64,000 bases of DNA from Paramacrobiotus metropolitanus (GCF_019649055.1 NW_026570381.1:165001-229000); one strand, 5' to 3'; positions 47,615 to 59,363 are shown, counted from the stretch's first letter. Notes: a model not told the origin generated them from the letters alone. Numbers and translations: made by a program.

Positions 47615-47757
47615 TCCCCTTCGTTATTAACGAAACGATACCCCCTTCGTTTCGTTAATAACGACGAGTGCTGACGCTTAAACGTTCGTTAATTGTACCC
47701 CCTCGTTGATTCTATCGTCATTCGTACCCCTTCGTTGATACCGCAAACTGCTTATTG
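47615..47757. repeat. CGTTAATAACG palindrome and CCCCTTCGTTGAT repeats
   Basis: CGTTATTAACGAAACG and its reverse complement lie about 10 bases apart (about 47,630-47,671), followed by three TACCCC(T/C)TCGTTGAT-like units. It lies at the right edge of the DNA inserted in copy B. Confidence 0.7.
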
Positions 47758-48455
47758 TCTTGTGTCATAACAGGCTGCCTGCAGCATCAGAACAAAGGTC
47801 AATTCTATGCAACAGGGCAAATATTTTGTTCGATGGCATTACATTGTACATGAGACTTTCTTATGCAGCATGTCAAACCTGTTATTCGATGGCACTGTAC
47901 AGCGCATAACAGTATACATGGTACTAAATTTTGCTGTAAAGTGATAAGTTCATTTTGCATCATCGTATTTGGCAGTATGAACTTGTTTGTTTTTGATAAA
48001 ATCAACTTCAATTCTGAACTGCCATCAACGGTGAGCAGGATTTTTCAACGTGTTGCAACCGGCCCACCGGGACTATAATTATATCGATGGCAATTTTTGG
48101 TGCTTGTATTTCTAAGATTGTAATACATCTATGGAATCCCCTGATAATATTCGCCGCCGTTTCGCTTTTATTGTAATTTGTGAACAAATAAACTTTTTGG
48201 TCTTGGCCGAATTATATAATAATATGCATTTTGAAAAAATATGTGCTCACACAGCCTCCCAGTATAGACAGCCATGGCACACCGTTGCTTTTAGTGTAAA
48301 CAGCTATGTACAGTAATGTGTATACTACACCATCCCATATGACTCTGCGAAATGGAGCTGCACAGAGGTTTTGTTTGTATAAGGTTTCGAGTTAATAAGC
48401 TAAGTTTGAGGAGAAATTTCACTGTCAGTTACGATATCTGTCATTACACTATGTT

Positions 48456-49748
48456 TGAACGCTCAACCCACAAGAAACATTACGTTTTAGCACCATGTAA
48501 CCAGTGCTTTATCATAGTCTGTATGATGTAACTGACATCTCTCTTCACAGTAGTTGATGTTTTCTGTTCAAAATAAGACAAAATTAATATCTTATCTTAT
48601 GCCATATGCAGTCTCTTGTGCCCCACCTGCATACTCTCATATTAGTGGTATTACTCACGTACGTATTTTGTGGCTTTTAGGTACATCAGCCTAGTGTAAC
48701 CGTACTATTTTGACGTTTGCAAACCTCCGTAACAGATGTGTCGCCACATCCGTGAGCGTGTTGTACAAACGATCGTCCTACGTTTTCCCGCGTTCCTGTA
48801 TAATGAGTATACAAAGTTGTTCTTGAAACAACAAATTACATATACTGTGGGCCAGCTGCAAAGAACATATGATTTCGGCCCGGTTGCTCAGGTCCGGCTT
48901 AACAAATACATTAAAGCAGGATGGCCGCGTCGACAACGCAAAAAATAACACGTGGCGGACAAAATTTGCGGATACACATGTCGGGATAGCTGGACTGAAT
49001 AAAAATTTGGCTTTACTCCGCCGCGACTAAGAATGCATAATATTTTAAAGCCTTTGTTGGTTTCTTTTTTGGCGAACGCTATGATTTTAGGTGGTATCGG
49101 CGACTTACTCTATCGGCGTTTGCATAGCGGAATAAATAGTTTTGCCCCATCCCATCGAGTTCCCAGCGTTACATCCGAATTGAGGGCACAAAGCAGGCAG
49201 AAGAAACACATATGGTTATGGAATACTAAAAACACTATGGCAATAATGATAAAATCACTACCTTATCCCGGCAAGTATTATCACATAAGTATAGATCTGC
49301 ATGTACAAGAAGTCAGTGTTTCGTGGCATTTGTAAAGTACACTATTAGTTTAATTTACGACTTCGACGGACAGTTAACGTGTGTTGTCAACGGTTCACCG
49401 CTTAACGGGTAATTCCGTAGACCGTTTGCATGCTTTCGACGCTACAAAATTTCCCGAGGGAAGAAAATTAAATTACCGGGCCAAAGACAGTATTATGCCA
49501 AAGGCTTAATCAATCATTAAAGAGCCTGAATGCAGTTATTTTGCTGCAAATAACGAGTCTGCTGTTAAGGAAATGTGCATTTTTCTGTTTTGGACCGCGA
49601 CTTCCTGCACTGACTACAGCAGAGCTTCTGACTTCTGTCGACATCGCTGCTGTTTTTAAGGCTTTGACTCAGGGAATTGCGTACATCATGGGTCATGGAA
49701 GTTCTACCGTTGTGTTCTGCCTTTTTATGTTTTTGTTAAGCGTTAAAG
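48456..49748. other. No assigned gene; two weak ORFs
   Basis: ATG-led frames 48736-48948 and 49033-49335 on the plus strand have no convincing match. The second opens with a hydrophobic run ending ILGGIGDLLYRRL, which faintly recalls the first helix of Mpv17/PMP22 proteins, but no following exon fits. At 49,688 an ATG opens MGHGSSTVVFCLFMFLLS, a signal-peptide-like leader just upstream of the GPCR but out of frame with it. Confidence 0.3.
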
Positions 49749-51967
49749 GATCCGGCTGCCACGTGAACAGGAGCACCAGCGAGGCAGCGACACGAATCTG
49801 AGTTCGTTTAGAGAAGGCGGAGAAAAAGAAAATTCAAGTGATAGTGCCACAACTGAGCCGAGCAGACTCTATACCGAAAATCAAATCCACACAGCCTATC
49901 TGGCATGTCGAGCTGTGTACTTCTGCACGTGGATTCTGTGCACCGTGGGAAATGGACTGAATCTGGTTGTCATTTTACGTAGTGTTTCCACGTGGAGAAC
50001 ATCGGCGTGTCATTACGTGATCGGAACCGCCGTCGCTGATTTGGTAGCACTGTAAGTGTGCCATGGTGCGCAAGGCAACTGGCTTTCGTGAGAATTAAAC
50101 ATCAACATAAAATTAAAAACAAACATTTTGCATAAATACGAAAGGAGCCTATACCTGCACGGTTGCACCATAGAGAGAATAAACATACGCCGCTTCGCTT
50201 CGCTTGCTCTGTATGAGTGGGTGCATACAGAGCAAGCAAAGCGAAGCGGCGTATGTTTATTCTCTCTATGGTTGCATTTGTGGTACCTGCACTATGCATT
50301 TCTACTTAACTGTAGAATTATTCTGAGATCGTTAAGTTTATTTTGCCGATGACAGATATGAAATTGAAATTGCTTACGAAAATTGATATTTCCTGCATTT
50401 TGCACGTCGATCGAACATCTACCTGCGCAAAAATTATTTTCAGATGGTGCGGTCTATTCGAATTTTTACCTTGGGAGGATATTGGTAACAGTCTCGATTC
50501 AGCGAGATTTTTCACAGATATTCTACGGTGGTTCGGTAACGCTGGAATGAGTTTATCCGACTGGTATGGCTATCAGAATGTTATAGTGGCATCTAAGCAT
50601 TTTACCCGTACCCGGCAATCAAATTTCGTTGCACGTCAGCTCTTTGACCTTCGCTTCGCTATGCGTCGTTTTGCTGACTACTGCCGACCGACAATTTACT
50701 ATTTGACAAATTTGCTTACCAGTGTTTTGTTGGAACCGTTTTCGTGGTTTTTCGTAGTCTCTTTAAGCGCTTCATAGTTTTTTTTACACAATTGTGGGTG
50801 CAAGGGAACCTACTTGTCGGTCATCAACTTGTCGTTTCGACAAGATATCGGGTATGCGTTTTATCGGTCAGTTAGGTCGCTTAAGTGGCATCGGCAAGTT
50901 GCCAGTCAGCCAAACAGTGGTCAGCACATTGCCAGTTTCTCAATACGTTTTGCATGTGTAATTCGTTTCAATCTTTATTACCAGGATTCTGGTGGTTTTC
51001 TCTTGGGAGCGGCTATTTGTGATTGTGGACCCTTTTCGATTTGGATTTCTGCAGCGAGTTCTAGCAGCGCGCATTGTTATTGCCCTTCTCGTCATGTTGT
51101 CGCTTGCCTGCTACGTACTCGAAATTGTCGGAGGTTATATATGGTGGTTTACAGATTGCGAAGTTTTCAATGCATCAGAATGGTTATCTGCATGGTACGA
51201 AATAAACCGAAGAGCGCTGGTACGTTTTCACTTGTCCAGCCTGCAGATTGAAGGTTACGTTCATTAGAAATAAAAGTCTATATGGTAGAAATTCATAGGC
51301 GGAAATATAAAATTTCTTGCTACGGGTAGTAATCAGTTTGTTAACCACAGTCAAGCCATGTTGTATTTACACATGGCACCCCTGTATTTCCAGATTGCGG
51401 TGAAACTTCTTATATTTTTGTTGATCCTTCTTATCAGTGTAATCCAGACTACTAATCCTGATTGTCTTCCTTGCGCGGCAACAACGATCGGAATTTGGGG
51501 AAATGCGCCGCAGCCAGCAAGCTTACAGTGAGGCATCCGCGTCAATTTCTGCCAACAAATCCTTGTCCCAACACGGAATTAACATGATCTTGCTGAGCAA
51601 CGTACTGCTTTATCTGATCACGCGCACCCCAAAGGTTTTCGACTTGTGCGCAGCGGAATTACCGGTGGACTACGTGAACTTAGCGTACATACACGATGGA
51701 ACCGTATACCATCTGGCAATGCCAGTTATTATGATTGCGACGTATTGCGGTTATTCGCTGAACTTCTACATCTATCTGCTGATCGAGCGCCAATATCGCC
51801 GCCGCTTTATCGACCTAGTCGCCCGTCCACTGTGCCGTCCATGGTTTCCCACAGTGCTCGGTAGTAGGACCAATTCACGCCGAACCGGGGACCGGGAGAT
51901 GAATGAGAGGCCGTCAACAAACACCACTATTATTCCTGTAAATAGCAGCAACCTATGGTTTCTATAG
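49749..51967 (+). CDS. Rhodopsin-class G-protein-coupled receptor
   Basis: Four plus-strand exons: to 50051, 50444-50563, 50985-51219 and 51337-51967. Splice sites are good (CT|GTAAGT, TTTTCAG, CTG|GTATGG, TTACCAG, CTG|GTACGT, AATCAG) and phases fit. TM1 has GN (CTVGNGLNLVVILR) and TM2 TAVADLVAL. TM3 ends SDWILVVFSWERLFVIVDPF, the DRY-box equivalent being ERL with the ICL2 Pro. TM4 is ARIVIALLVMLSLACYVLEI. TM5 starts MAPLYFQIAVKLLIFLL, TM6 is INMILLSNVLLYLITRTPKVF, and TM7 ends YCGYSLNFYIYLLIERQ in place of NPxxY. This fits a class A peptide-type receptor at the plasma membrane. The frame changes by one base near 51,450 within TM5 with no intron to explain it, and the signal-like leader at 49,688 is also out of frame. 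The gene may therefore be decaying or the sequence may hold small errors. The true start is unresolved. Confidence 0.78.
50167..50272. mobile_element. Near-perfect palindrome in GPCR intron 1
   Basis: Arms of 49 bp (50167-50215 and 50224-50272) match with one mismatch around an 8-base loop. It lies wholly inside intron 1. TTGCA occurs at both edges, and ACCTGCAC occurs on both sides (about 50,152 and 50,283). Structure suggests a foldback or MITE insertion. Confidence 0.9.
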
Positions 51968-52579
51968 CATATGATTACGTCCAACGATGAAATTTGCTGG
52001 ACATTGTTATGTTATCAAACATCCATACTGCACACATATAGGTACAGATACGTTTCGAGTGCAGGTATTGTATATGCCGCTACAATGAGAGAACAGCATA
52101 AATCACAACTTTTATTTCAAACCATCACTTACGATGAAATAGTTTTATTAATGCATTCCAGAAAAACGACTACATAAAATTGAACCAAACTATCCCAAGA
52201 TTTTCCCAGCTCACGCTACACAAGGAAGTAATACCGCCAGATTTAATAATGCCAGTTATAAGTCAGTGAAACTGCAAAATAAAGAGCAATAACTTATACT
52301 TCCTTCTCCCTCAACGTACTGCGCGCCCGTGCTAAACACCATCACTAGAGCTCTGCGTTAACGACATTTTTTGCATTCAGCCACTTAATTAATGGCTTTA
52401 AAGCAGTCGGGTTTGTACTGTTTCGACGCCAAAGCAGAGTGTAACGGAAGCTGACCTTCCACCAGTGGGAACACGAAAATATCAGAAGTGTAGGATGATC
52501 CAGTCATCCGAACTTCCGTGAAGGCGCTATCACAATAAGCCAAGTCTGACATTTCCAAGCGCGGCTTTTAGTTGTTAGC
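51968..52579. other. Intergenic downstream of the GPCR
   Basis: Contains the GPCR 3' UTR; AATAAAGAGC near 52,279 is a possible polyadenylation signal. No further gene is seen. Confidence 0.4.
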
Positions 52580-53110
52580 ACCAGGGACGGCGGGATGCGC
52601 TACCAGCTGCATCCCTGGGAAACTTGTTAAACGATGCTGCAGTACGGAATGCTGTTGGGCTGCGCCTTAGAACACCGATCGTAACTCCGCACCGATGTAT
52701 GTGCAATAGCCAATAAGTGGTTGGGCGAGGCCGCACAATGCCGAGCTGCTGGCTATCACGTCCCGAGCTGTAAGAAATGGCTAGACACAGCAGCTTAAAC
52801 GCCACACTTAAACGAGATTTCACCTCATTCGTCAGCCACCATGGAGACTGAATTCAAGCTCCTGGGAATATCGCAAACCAACGGCAAACGCCCTGACAGA
52901 TTGACCATAATACCATGGGATCGAGGCAAAATGTTAACACGGGGTGTGGCCTTTGTGTATCTATACGATGGCCCTATCCCATATCACAGCAGCATCCACA
53001 CAAGCCGGCGAAGTGACGGCTTTGGCCGAACTGAACAAAAAAGCGAAGTACAAGAACATCACGCAGGACTACCTGTTACGTGTGGGACTCCAGCTACCTG
53101 ATCTGGTTGT
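52580..53110 (+). mobile_element. Internal/3' RLE-LINE fragment
   Basis: Plus-strand readings match the LINE endonuclease region. DALPAASLGNLL then AVGLRLRTPIVTPHRCMC correspond to NALPAPNLRTFL, VALRFGLPVVEEHDCVNC. GKRPDRLTIIPWDRGK contains the RPD motif, and ASTQAGEVTALAELNKKAKY follows in another frame. There are several stops and frame changes, so this is an older copy. It probably lacks the RT. Confidence 0.78.
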
Positions 53111-53134
53111 ATAACGAAGATAGGAGGATGTCAC

Positions 53135-53395
53135 TGACGTGTTTGATCCTCTCAGAACTCTTCCCAATCGAACAACATTGCACCCACTCACACTGTTCAC
53201 CTGATGCTGTTGCTGCAGTTCGTTTCGTATAAGGGAGCGGCAGCAGGGCTGTTTAGAGACTTGGTGGCTGTTATCCGTTGGCAGTATTCAGAATCTGCTG
53301 TTATTGTGGGATGTGCGCATTTCTTATCGCACCTTTGATGAACCTGTGATGAACCTTCGCGATAACGGTTGGATACCTTTAATAAATAAGGGGAT
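53135..53395. repeat. Duplicated segment, copy 1 (partner at 54.66 kb)
   Basis: Shares CGTGTTTGAT/CGTGTTTAAT, GGGAGCGGCAGCAGGG/GGGAGCGGCCAGCAGGG and GTGG(C/T)TGTTATCC(G/A)TTGG in order with 54,655-54,885, in the same orientation. Confidence 0.7.
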
Positions 53396-53485
53396 GTAAA
53401 TGGATGCTGCAAGCATCGCAATATTATCGGCAGCTGATAAGATATGTAACCGATGTAACCAGAGTCGCAGATAGATTGTCAATCC

Positions 53486-53930
53486 GTGTCTGCCGATGTT
53501 GATACATCGATCAGGTCGTTTTTTGTGCCATTCGTAATGAAACCACTTGCGGCAATACGGCTGATCCCATATATCCTTCTTATCATGAATATTGGTGTTT
53601 ATTGTTGTTTATTGGTGTTTATTGAATCCATCTGTGGCGGTTATGCTTATTACGGTCCGATATCCGGAATGTCGGAATGTAACAGCTATAGCCGCCTTGG
53701 ATGAAATTTGCACGCATCGCGCTTTTTCTTTTATTACACCAGCTTCGTTGGGCACGCCAAGCGTTTGTCGAACATCTGGGACTGCTGCGTGGAATTCTTG
53801 TCCGGATACAAATCGAATTTTAGTGGCTGTTCGTGCACATCGGCCATTTCACGAAAACATTGCCTGTACCACAAGCATCCCAATAAAAGCCAACTTGAGA
53901 AACCAGGTCGTAGCGCCACAAAGCTGTAAT
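53486..53930 (+). pseudogene. Decayed reading frame with a membrane segment, unassigned
   Basis: One frame reads an ATG-led hydrophobic segment (LIPYILLIMNIGVYCCLLVF) and resumes after an in-frame TGA near 53,702 with a Cys-rich polar sequence to about 53,930. A second frame is also open (53592-54056). Similar DNA (CTGATCCCA..TATCCT.CTTATCATG) recurs near 55,585, in line with the local duplication. No family is recognised. Confidence 0.25.
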
Positions 53931-54654
53931 GACACATTTAACCGGAATTTACATGGTGTTCTTGCATCTCGGCCATCTATAGTACGGCCATCCGGCATTT
54001 TGGTGCGTAGGGCATTGTTGCTGAAACTGAGAATAAAGCTAACAATCCGAAAGTAAACAATAAACAGTAATGATACTTTCACAACGACTCAAGAAGCTTA
54101 ACATTTTAAGAAGCATATTTACGCCTACTGATTCACGTAGTGATCACGCAAAGTAATTTTACATAATAGCAGTTTTACACTTCGTTCTTTCGTGTGCTAT
54201 CCAATTGTGTACGTTTTAATTGGTTTAATTCTTGCAATTTGAACAAGCTCAAACGTTCTCTCACGGGTTTGCAGTGCTGCAGTTGTGCAAATTACAGATA
54301 GTCAGAGCATGTATGGAGCAGGTTAGCCAATATAATAGTCGAGTAACACCCATATGTTATGCATCTTACGTCAGTATCGTTGTCAAAACGCTTCAGGTTG
54401 GAGAACAACCAGTAGTTGGATATCCCGATCAATCAATTCTGCAAACAGCGCGACCGGCTTTTGTGAGAGATGTAAAGACGAAATGTTTACACTGGCAAAC
54501 TGGGTTTGGCATTTCCTCTAACAATCTTGCCTTCCATCAGCGCAAACAAGATTAAACGTTTAAGGCATCACAGTTGGCTGTCACCGCCGATGTTTGCCGT
54601 GAGCTTCATTTAGGTAACTGTAATAACCTAACTGTTTGTGTATCGAAGATTGTC

Positions 54655-54885
54655 CATGGACGTGTTTAATTCCCTTATTGCTTTTCCCGATCGTATAACA
54701 ATACAACTTGTGCTTTCACTTGTCGCTGCGGCAGTTAGTTTCGAATCAGGGAGCGGCCAGCAGGGTTGTTAAAGACTTTGTGGTTGTTATCCATTGGAAA
54801 TATTCAGAATTTTCTGTTATTCTGTGGAATGTGAAAATTTTTTATTTTATCTTTAGGATAAAACGTGTGTGCCTTTAATAACAAA
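54655..54885. repeat. Duplicated segment, copy 2
   Basis: Partner of 53,135-53,395. With the 53,560/55,585 similarity this suggests a direct duplication of roughly 1.5-2 kb. The surrounding DNA (53,931-54,654 and 54,886-55,670) has no supported gene. Confidence 0.65.
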
Positions 54886-55679
54886 GCTGACTGTCCAAAG
54901 CTGAGTAATCCCTGTACTTCAGCCGGCTAAAGTCAAGCGTTGCGGCTGTGCATGCTGCTATGCACCGCGCCGGATTTAACGCACACCGTTTTTCATATTT
55001 CTGGGGATAGTTTTTTTTGGTTGTGGCGCGTTTTGCGCTTGTTTATTACCGAATATTTAAAGGCACTTACATTCCGGTCATGTCATATCGCCTGTACTTT
55101 ACAAAGTAGCCGTAATGTAAGTAAGAACGAGTATATCATTAATTTTGTCGTGGTTTTTATACCGGTGACCCGTAGCGCAGATATGGAGTACCGGGATAAG
55201 AACCACGAAAAAATTAATAATCGCAAATGTCTCATATGCTTTCTACTAACTAACTTAATGGAAATGTTTCCTTCTGTTTGGCCACAAGCTAATGCCGTGT
55301 TGTCATCCGTTCTATCATAAGTATGTTGACTGCGGACAGTGCGGAGTTTCTGTCAACCGTCTTACTGCCAGTAAACAAGATTAGCAAAAATCCCGCGGCA
55401 ATATACTTGTACTGCCGTTGTGAGGCTACAAGTATACAGAATCAAAGGATGTTCCTTTCTTGTGATTGAACAAGGTAAAATATTGTTCACTTATGCACGG
55501 ATTATTATACTATTCACTTATGCACGGACCTTCGTCCAGCTATCATTCAGCAGGCGAATTCGGGGCATTATTAGCAATTACCGGACTGATCCCAGTTATC
55601 CTCCTTATCATGGATACTGCATTTTGTAGTTTTTGCTAACCGAGAATTTTTGTTCATCATAAAATCCGCCTGGTGTGAC

Positions 55680-55780
55680 GGGGCGCAAGCCTGCAAACGC
55701 CTTGAATGAAAAAACAATTACATACGGCGCATGTATTTGTTTTTCCACTCAAGGCGTTTTCCATTGCGCCTGGCCTGCAC
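55680..55780. repeat. Foldback element
   Basis: AACGCCTTGA-ATGAAAAAACA (55,697-55,717) and TGTTTTTCCACTCAAGGCGTT (about 55,736-55,757) are inverted with two mismatches. The pairing extends outward through GCGCAA on both sides. Confidence 0.8.
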
Positions 55781-55794
55781 GGCATACGAGCCAA

Positions 55795-56035
55795 ATGGGC
55801 GCCTGTAGCCGGCAGATATGTTGGCCTGTTTCCTGTTGGCGAGCCCGGCAGGAAAGTGGTTTTTCTCCCATAAATCTGCCGAATTGCTCCCACAATTCTG
55901 CCGACCCGACCCTATGCATTTCCTATGGGAGCTCCAATATATCAGCCGAACCGGTGCAACAGTGTAATTTGATACTTTTGCTGAGCGCAAGCCGGCAATA
56001 GCACAACCGGGCTGCAGCAGGTGATACATCAAAGT
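55795..56035 (+). repeat. 240-bp repeat family, copy 1
   Basis: Contains GGCGAGCCCGGCA, AAGTGGTTTT(T/C)CTCCCA, TCTGCCGA, GACC(C/T)GACCCTATGCATT, TCCAATATATCAGCCGAA and GCCGGCAATA in that order, shared with 56,865-57,100 and, inverted, with 57,930-58,175. It abuts the foldback element on its left. Confidence 0.85.
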
Positions 56036-56864
56036 AATCATACAGCCGCTCAAGCATATTGTACCGGCATTAAACATGTGCCATTGCAATGTCCTGTTCT
56101 TTACAAGTGGTATTTTTTGTGTTGATATTTTAGTGGGTAATCATTAATGAGCACGATGCTCACGTCCAAATATAATTTATTCGGCAACGGCCACCACTCA
56201 AACAAATTCTGCATCCCTGCGCTGATGGAACCGTAAAAGAAATTTAAAAGTTTGCTAAAAAAGCATTGCTTACAAATTTTCAACGTATAAGCAACATACA
56301 AGTATTGTCGGTTTATCTGGAATGTCATGCAAAGTTTGGAAATTTTGATACAACGACCACTACATCTGTCGAATTGCGCAAAAAGTCCTGACGACCCGAC
56401 CCTACGTATTGTTTATGGGGACCCCAAAAGATCCGAACTTCTAAAGAATAAGAGCAGAGAGTGAAAGTTGGATTTCTTTAAAGTTGGAGATCGCATGCTA
56501 AGTTCAACTGTGCGGCTGAACCTGTCTATGTAAATTTTTTAAGTAGATTTTTTTTTGAAGCGCTGTCAAAATTTTTATATCCAGTTCTTTAAGAACAGCA
56601 GACAACTGACAATGGTATACCCAGTCTGTGAAATCAAATAGAATAAATGATTGCCCAATTCGATAACTTAATTGTGTCTTCATTCAAAATAATTAATTTG
56701 AAAATGCAGGTTGGCAGACCGCAGCTTTGCTGAGACTTAATTAGCGTTAATATTTGCTGTTATTTCCGTAATGAATTTCCGTAAAGGACATACATACATT
56801 CTGTATTTTTGCAGAATTTAGAGGATTTTTGATACTCTCCGGTCGATTACGTCTTGCTGTAATG

Positions 56865-57100
56865 GCAGTTGCCGGCACTTGCGTACGTAGTCAGCATACG
56901 CGTGAACCTGTTGACTGTCGGCGAGCCCGGCACGAAAGTGGTTTTCCTCCCACTAATCTGCCGAACTGCACCCATAATTCTGCCGACCTGACCCTATGCA
57001 TTGTCTATGGGTACTCCAATATATCAGCCGAAGCGGTGCAACAGTGAAATTTGATACTTTTGTTGAGCGGAAGCCGGCAATAACACGGCCGGGCTGCAGT
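56865..57100 (+). repeat. 240-bp repeat family, copy 2
   Basis: Same landmarks and orientation as copy 1. Degenerate partial copies with CGAATTGCGC..AGTCCTGACG and TATTGT(T/C)TAT(G/A)G lie at about 56,365-56,440 and 57,483-57,560. There is no coding potential. The gaps around it (56,036-56,864 and 57,101-57,929) hold nothing else I can support. Confidence 0.85.
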
Positions 57101-57929
57101 ATCAGATCCAGATGTACCGACACTAGACCCACAGAAGCGCGCTCTCTTTCTTATTGCAAAGCTTAACTGAAGTTAATTGTTGCCATTAAGCGCGTATGCT
57201 GATTGTGAATGCAGACACAAGACAACCGGCATCATTCATCATCTCTGCAAGAAGTAACTAACTAATCTGAATATATCGTAGCTAAAAGCTTTTATGAATA
57301 CTTTGTATGAAACGTTTCATTCTGTTTAAATTCAGTTTATTCTGTATACAATAAATCGCGTTTCTTTTGTGAAATTCATTTAAAAACTTCATGTAACGAA
57401 GCAGGCCGGGCCTGTTATTGCTAGAATTAAACTCTTAAAACTTTACTGTAATTTTGGAAACAACATATCCAGTAATAGATTTGCCGAACTGCGCCAATAG
57501 TCCTGACGGCCTGATCTTATGTATTGTCTATAGGAAATCCAATAGATCTAACGAACAAGAACCACAATGATACTTGATATCACTGTCGAGGGCTTGGCAG
57601 TGCGCCGGCATACTATTGTCTGCTAAATAATTCTGAGCGCTCTTGTCGGACACGATAACAGATTAAATCACAAAGCACGGGATAAATTTTAAGTGAAACT
57701 GTCTAAGGACAGTGCACATCATCCACCATTTTTAGACATAAACATTATGGTTATTTGCAAAAAAGAGAAATATATTCAATAATTTACTACGTTCTGCGAT
57801 GATATCTGAGTATAAATCCACACTCAGCAGAAACGCTCCACTGCAAGGGTTAGACACGGCGCAAGGAAAGCGCTTGCTTCTCTCTGATTAGTGCCGGTAC
57901 AATAATTTATGTTTAGGCGGCTGTATAAC

Positions 57930-58175
57930 TACTATGATGTATCTCATTCTGCAGCCCGGCCGTGCTATTGCCGGCTCGCGCTCAACCAAAACTTCAAATT
58001 TTACTGTTGCGCCGGTTCGGCTGATATATTGGAGTTCCCATAAACAATGCATAGTGTCGGGTCGGCAGAAATGTGGGAGCTGTTCGGTTGATTTATTGGA
58101 GAAAAACCACTTTCCTGCCGGGCTCGCCAACAGGAAACAGGCCAACATATCTGCCGGCTACAGGCGCCAAATGAC
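57930..58175 (-). repeat. 240-bp repeat family, copy 3, inverted
   Basis: Reverse complement of copies 1 and 2, reading CTGCAGCCCGGCC through GGGCTCGCC and CTGCCGGCTACAGGCGCC. Its outer end matches copy 1 best, so copies 1 and 3 form a large inverted repeat about 2.4 kb across. Confidence 0.85.
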
Positions 58176-58940
58176 GATGTCTGGTAAGGAGCGCATATAC
58201 TTGTTTCCAGTTTTTGCCGACATTGTTGCGTAACCAACCGCTGTACTGTAGAGACTACCACGTATGCAGACATGGTCGCTAACGTTCTACAGTTGAGAAC
58301 GCCAATCAACACCGCAGTAATTTTTTGCTATCCGGTTTTATATGAGGTTGTCATCATGTGCGAGGAATTCTTGACGCTTCAGAGTGCCGTACTGATCTAA
58401 TGGAAGAACTGGGCGGTTATTCTTGCAATGAGGCAGTGAAGATAATCTTGTCTTCGGCCCATAATGAGAATAACCGCGATGGCTGAACTTTGCACCCATT
58501 ACGCTAATTTCACTGCATATTTCACTGCATAGGATCCGGTGGCGCGCCAAAATTATGCGAACATTTTCGACGGCTAGCTGTCATTGGTTACCGGACGGTA
58601 TGCCGATTTCCTATGGCGGTTCATGTCCATCGGCAGAATTGCGACAACAACTAATATTTAGCCCTATGAGTGTTCAAATAAAAGCCACATTAACTTAAGA
58701 GACGTAGTCGTAGCTCTAGAGAAAGTAATATTAAGCGACACAAGGTTGAGAAAATTAGTTAGTGATTAACTTAATTTATTACCTAATTTATTAAGTCAGT
58801 TTATTACTGCAGGTTAACTTTCGTCATATTTAGCTAAAGTAAATGCATTTTTGAGTGAATTTACTCTTATATGTTTTTGTGGTTTTTATCTGCCGCATTT
58901 CAGGGAGTTGATGTCGCCCTAACAAACAGTTTTCCTCCGA
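58176..58940. other. Intergenic, nothing supported
   Basis: AT-rich with short AATTTATTA(C/A)-type repeats near 58,770-58,810; no gene seen. Confidence 0.4.
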
Positions 58941-59363
58941 ATGTCTCCTGCGGATGTTGCCTGCGAATGTTATAATGAACACTTTGTTCAGTTTAAATGG
59001 GAGGGACAGCGTCGCCAGAAACAGATCAAGAAATTAATACGAAAAAACGGCCCCATAGTTTTCACAGTTATAATTGTCATAGTGAAATGCAGGGTATGGC
59101 AGAAGTTTGTGAACGTGCGCGAGAGGGAAGATATCGGTGCACGAGTACGAAACTGGACTATGTACCGCGTCATTACCCTTCCAAATTCCAAGAGGGCTGC
59201 CGTATATCATACACAATTTAAAACTCGTATTCAGTACTTACTCGCTATTGCGGACGAAATTATTGTTATAGGCTTCGAAGGAGGCTTTGAGGGCGAAATA
59301 TGGGATACCAACATTACTACGACTATTTACGATAACTATGTACGATTATTATATTTACGATAA
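58941..59363 (+). CDS. Unassigned 140-codon ORF
   Basis: ATG at 58941 and TAA at 59361-59363, single exon. A basic stretch (RRQKQIKKLIRK) precedes a short hydrophobic segment (IVFTVIIVIVKC) and then a mixed region with several Arg/Glu pairs. It could be a small single-pass membrane protein, but no family is recognised and AT-rich surroundings make chance openness possible. Confidence 0.28.
   Translation: MSPADVACECYNEHFVQFKWEGQRRQKQIKKLIRKNGPIVFTVIIVIVKCRVWQKFVNVREREDIGARVRNWTMYRVITLPNSKRAAVYHTQFKTRIQYLLAIADEIIVIGFEGGFEGEIWDTNITTTIYDNYVRLLYLR

Larger units (their letters stand above)
46595..48455. repeat. One-kilobase dispersed repeat, copy B, interrupted
   Basis: 46,595-46,785 and 47,757-48,455 align with copy A (36,046-37,015). 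About 970 bp between them has no counterpart in copy A and contains a MITE, so copy B was opened by one or more later insertions. Confidence 0.8.

Noticed and set aside
55675-58312. Overlapping ORFs with QICWPVSCWRARQESGF
   Set aside because: The same peptide appears wherever the 240-bp repeat occurs, in several frames and orientations, so it reflects the repeat, not a gene family.
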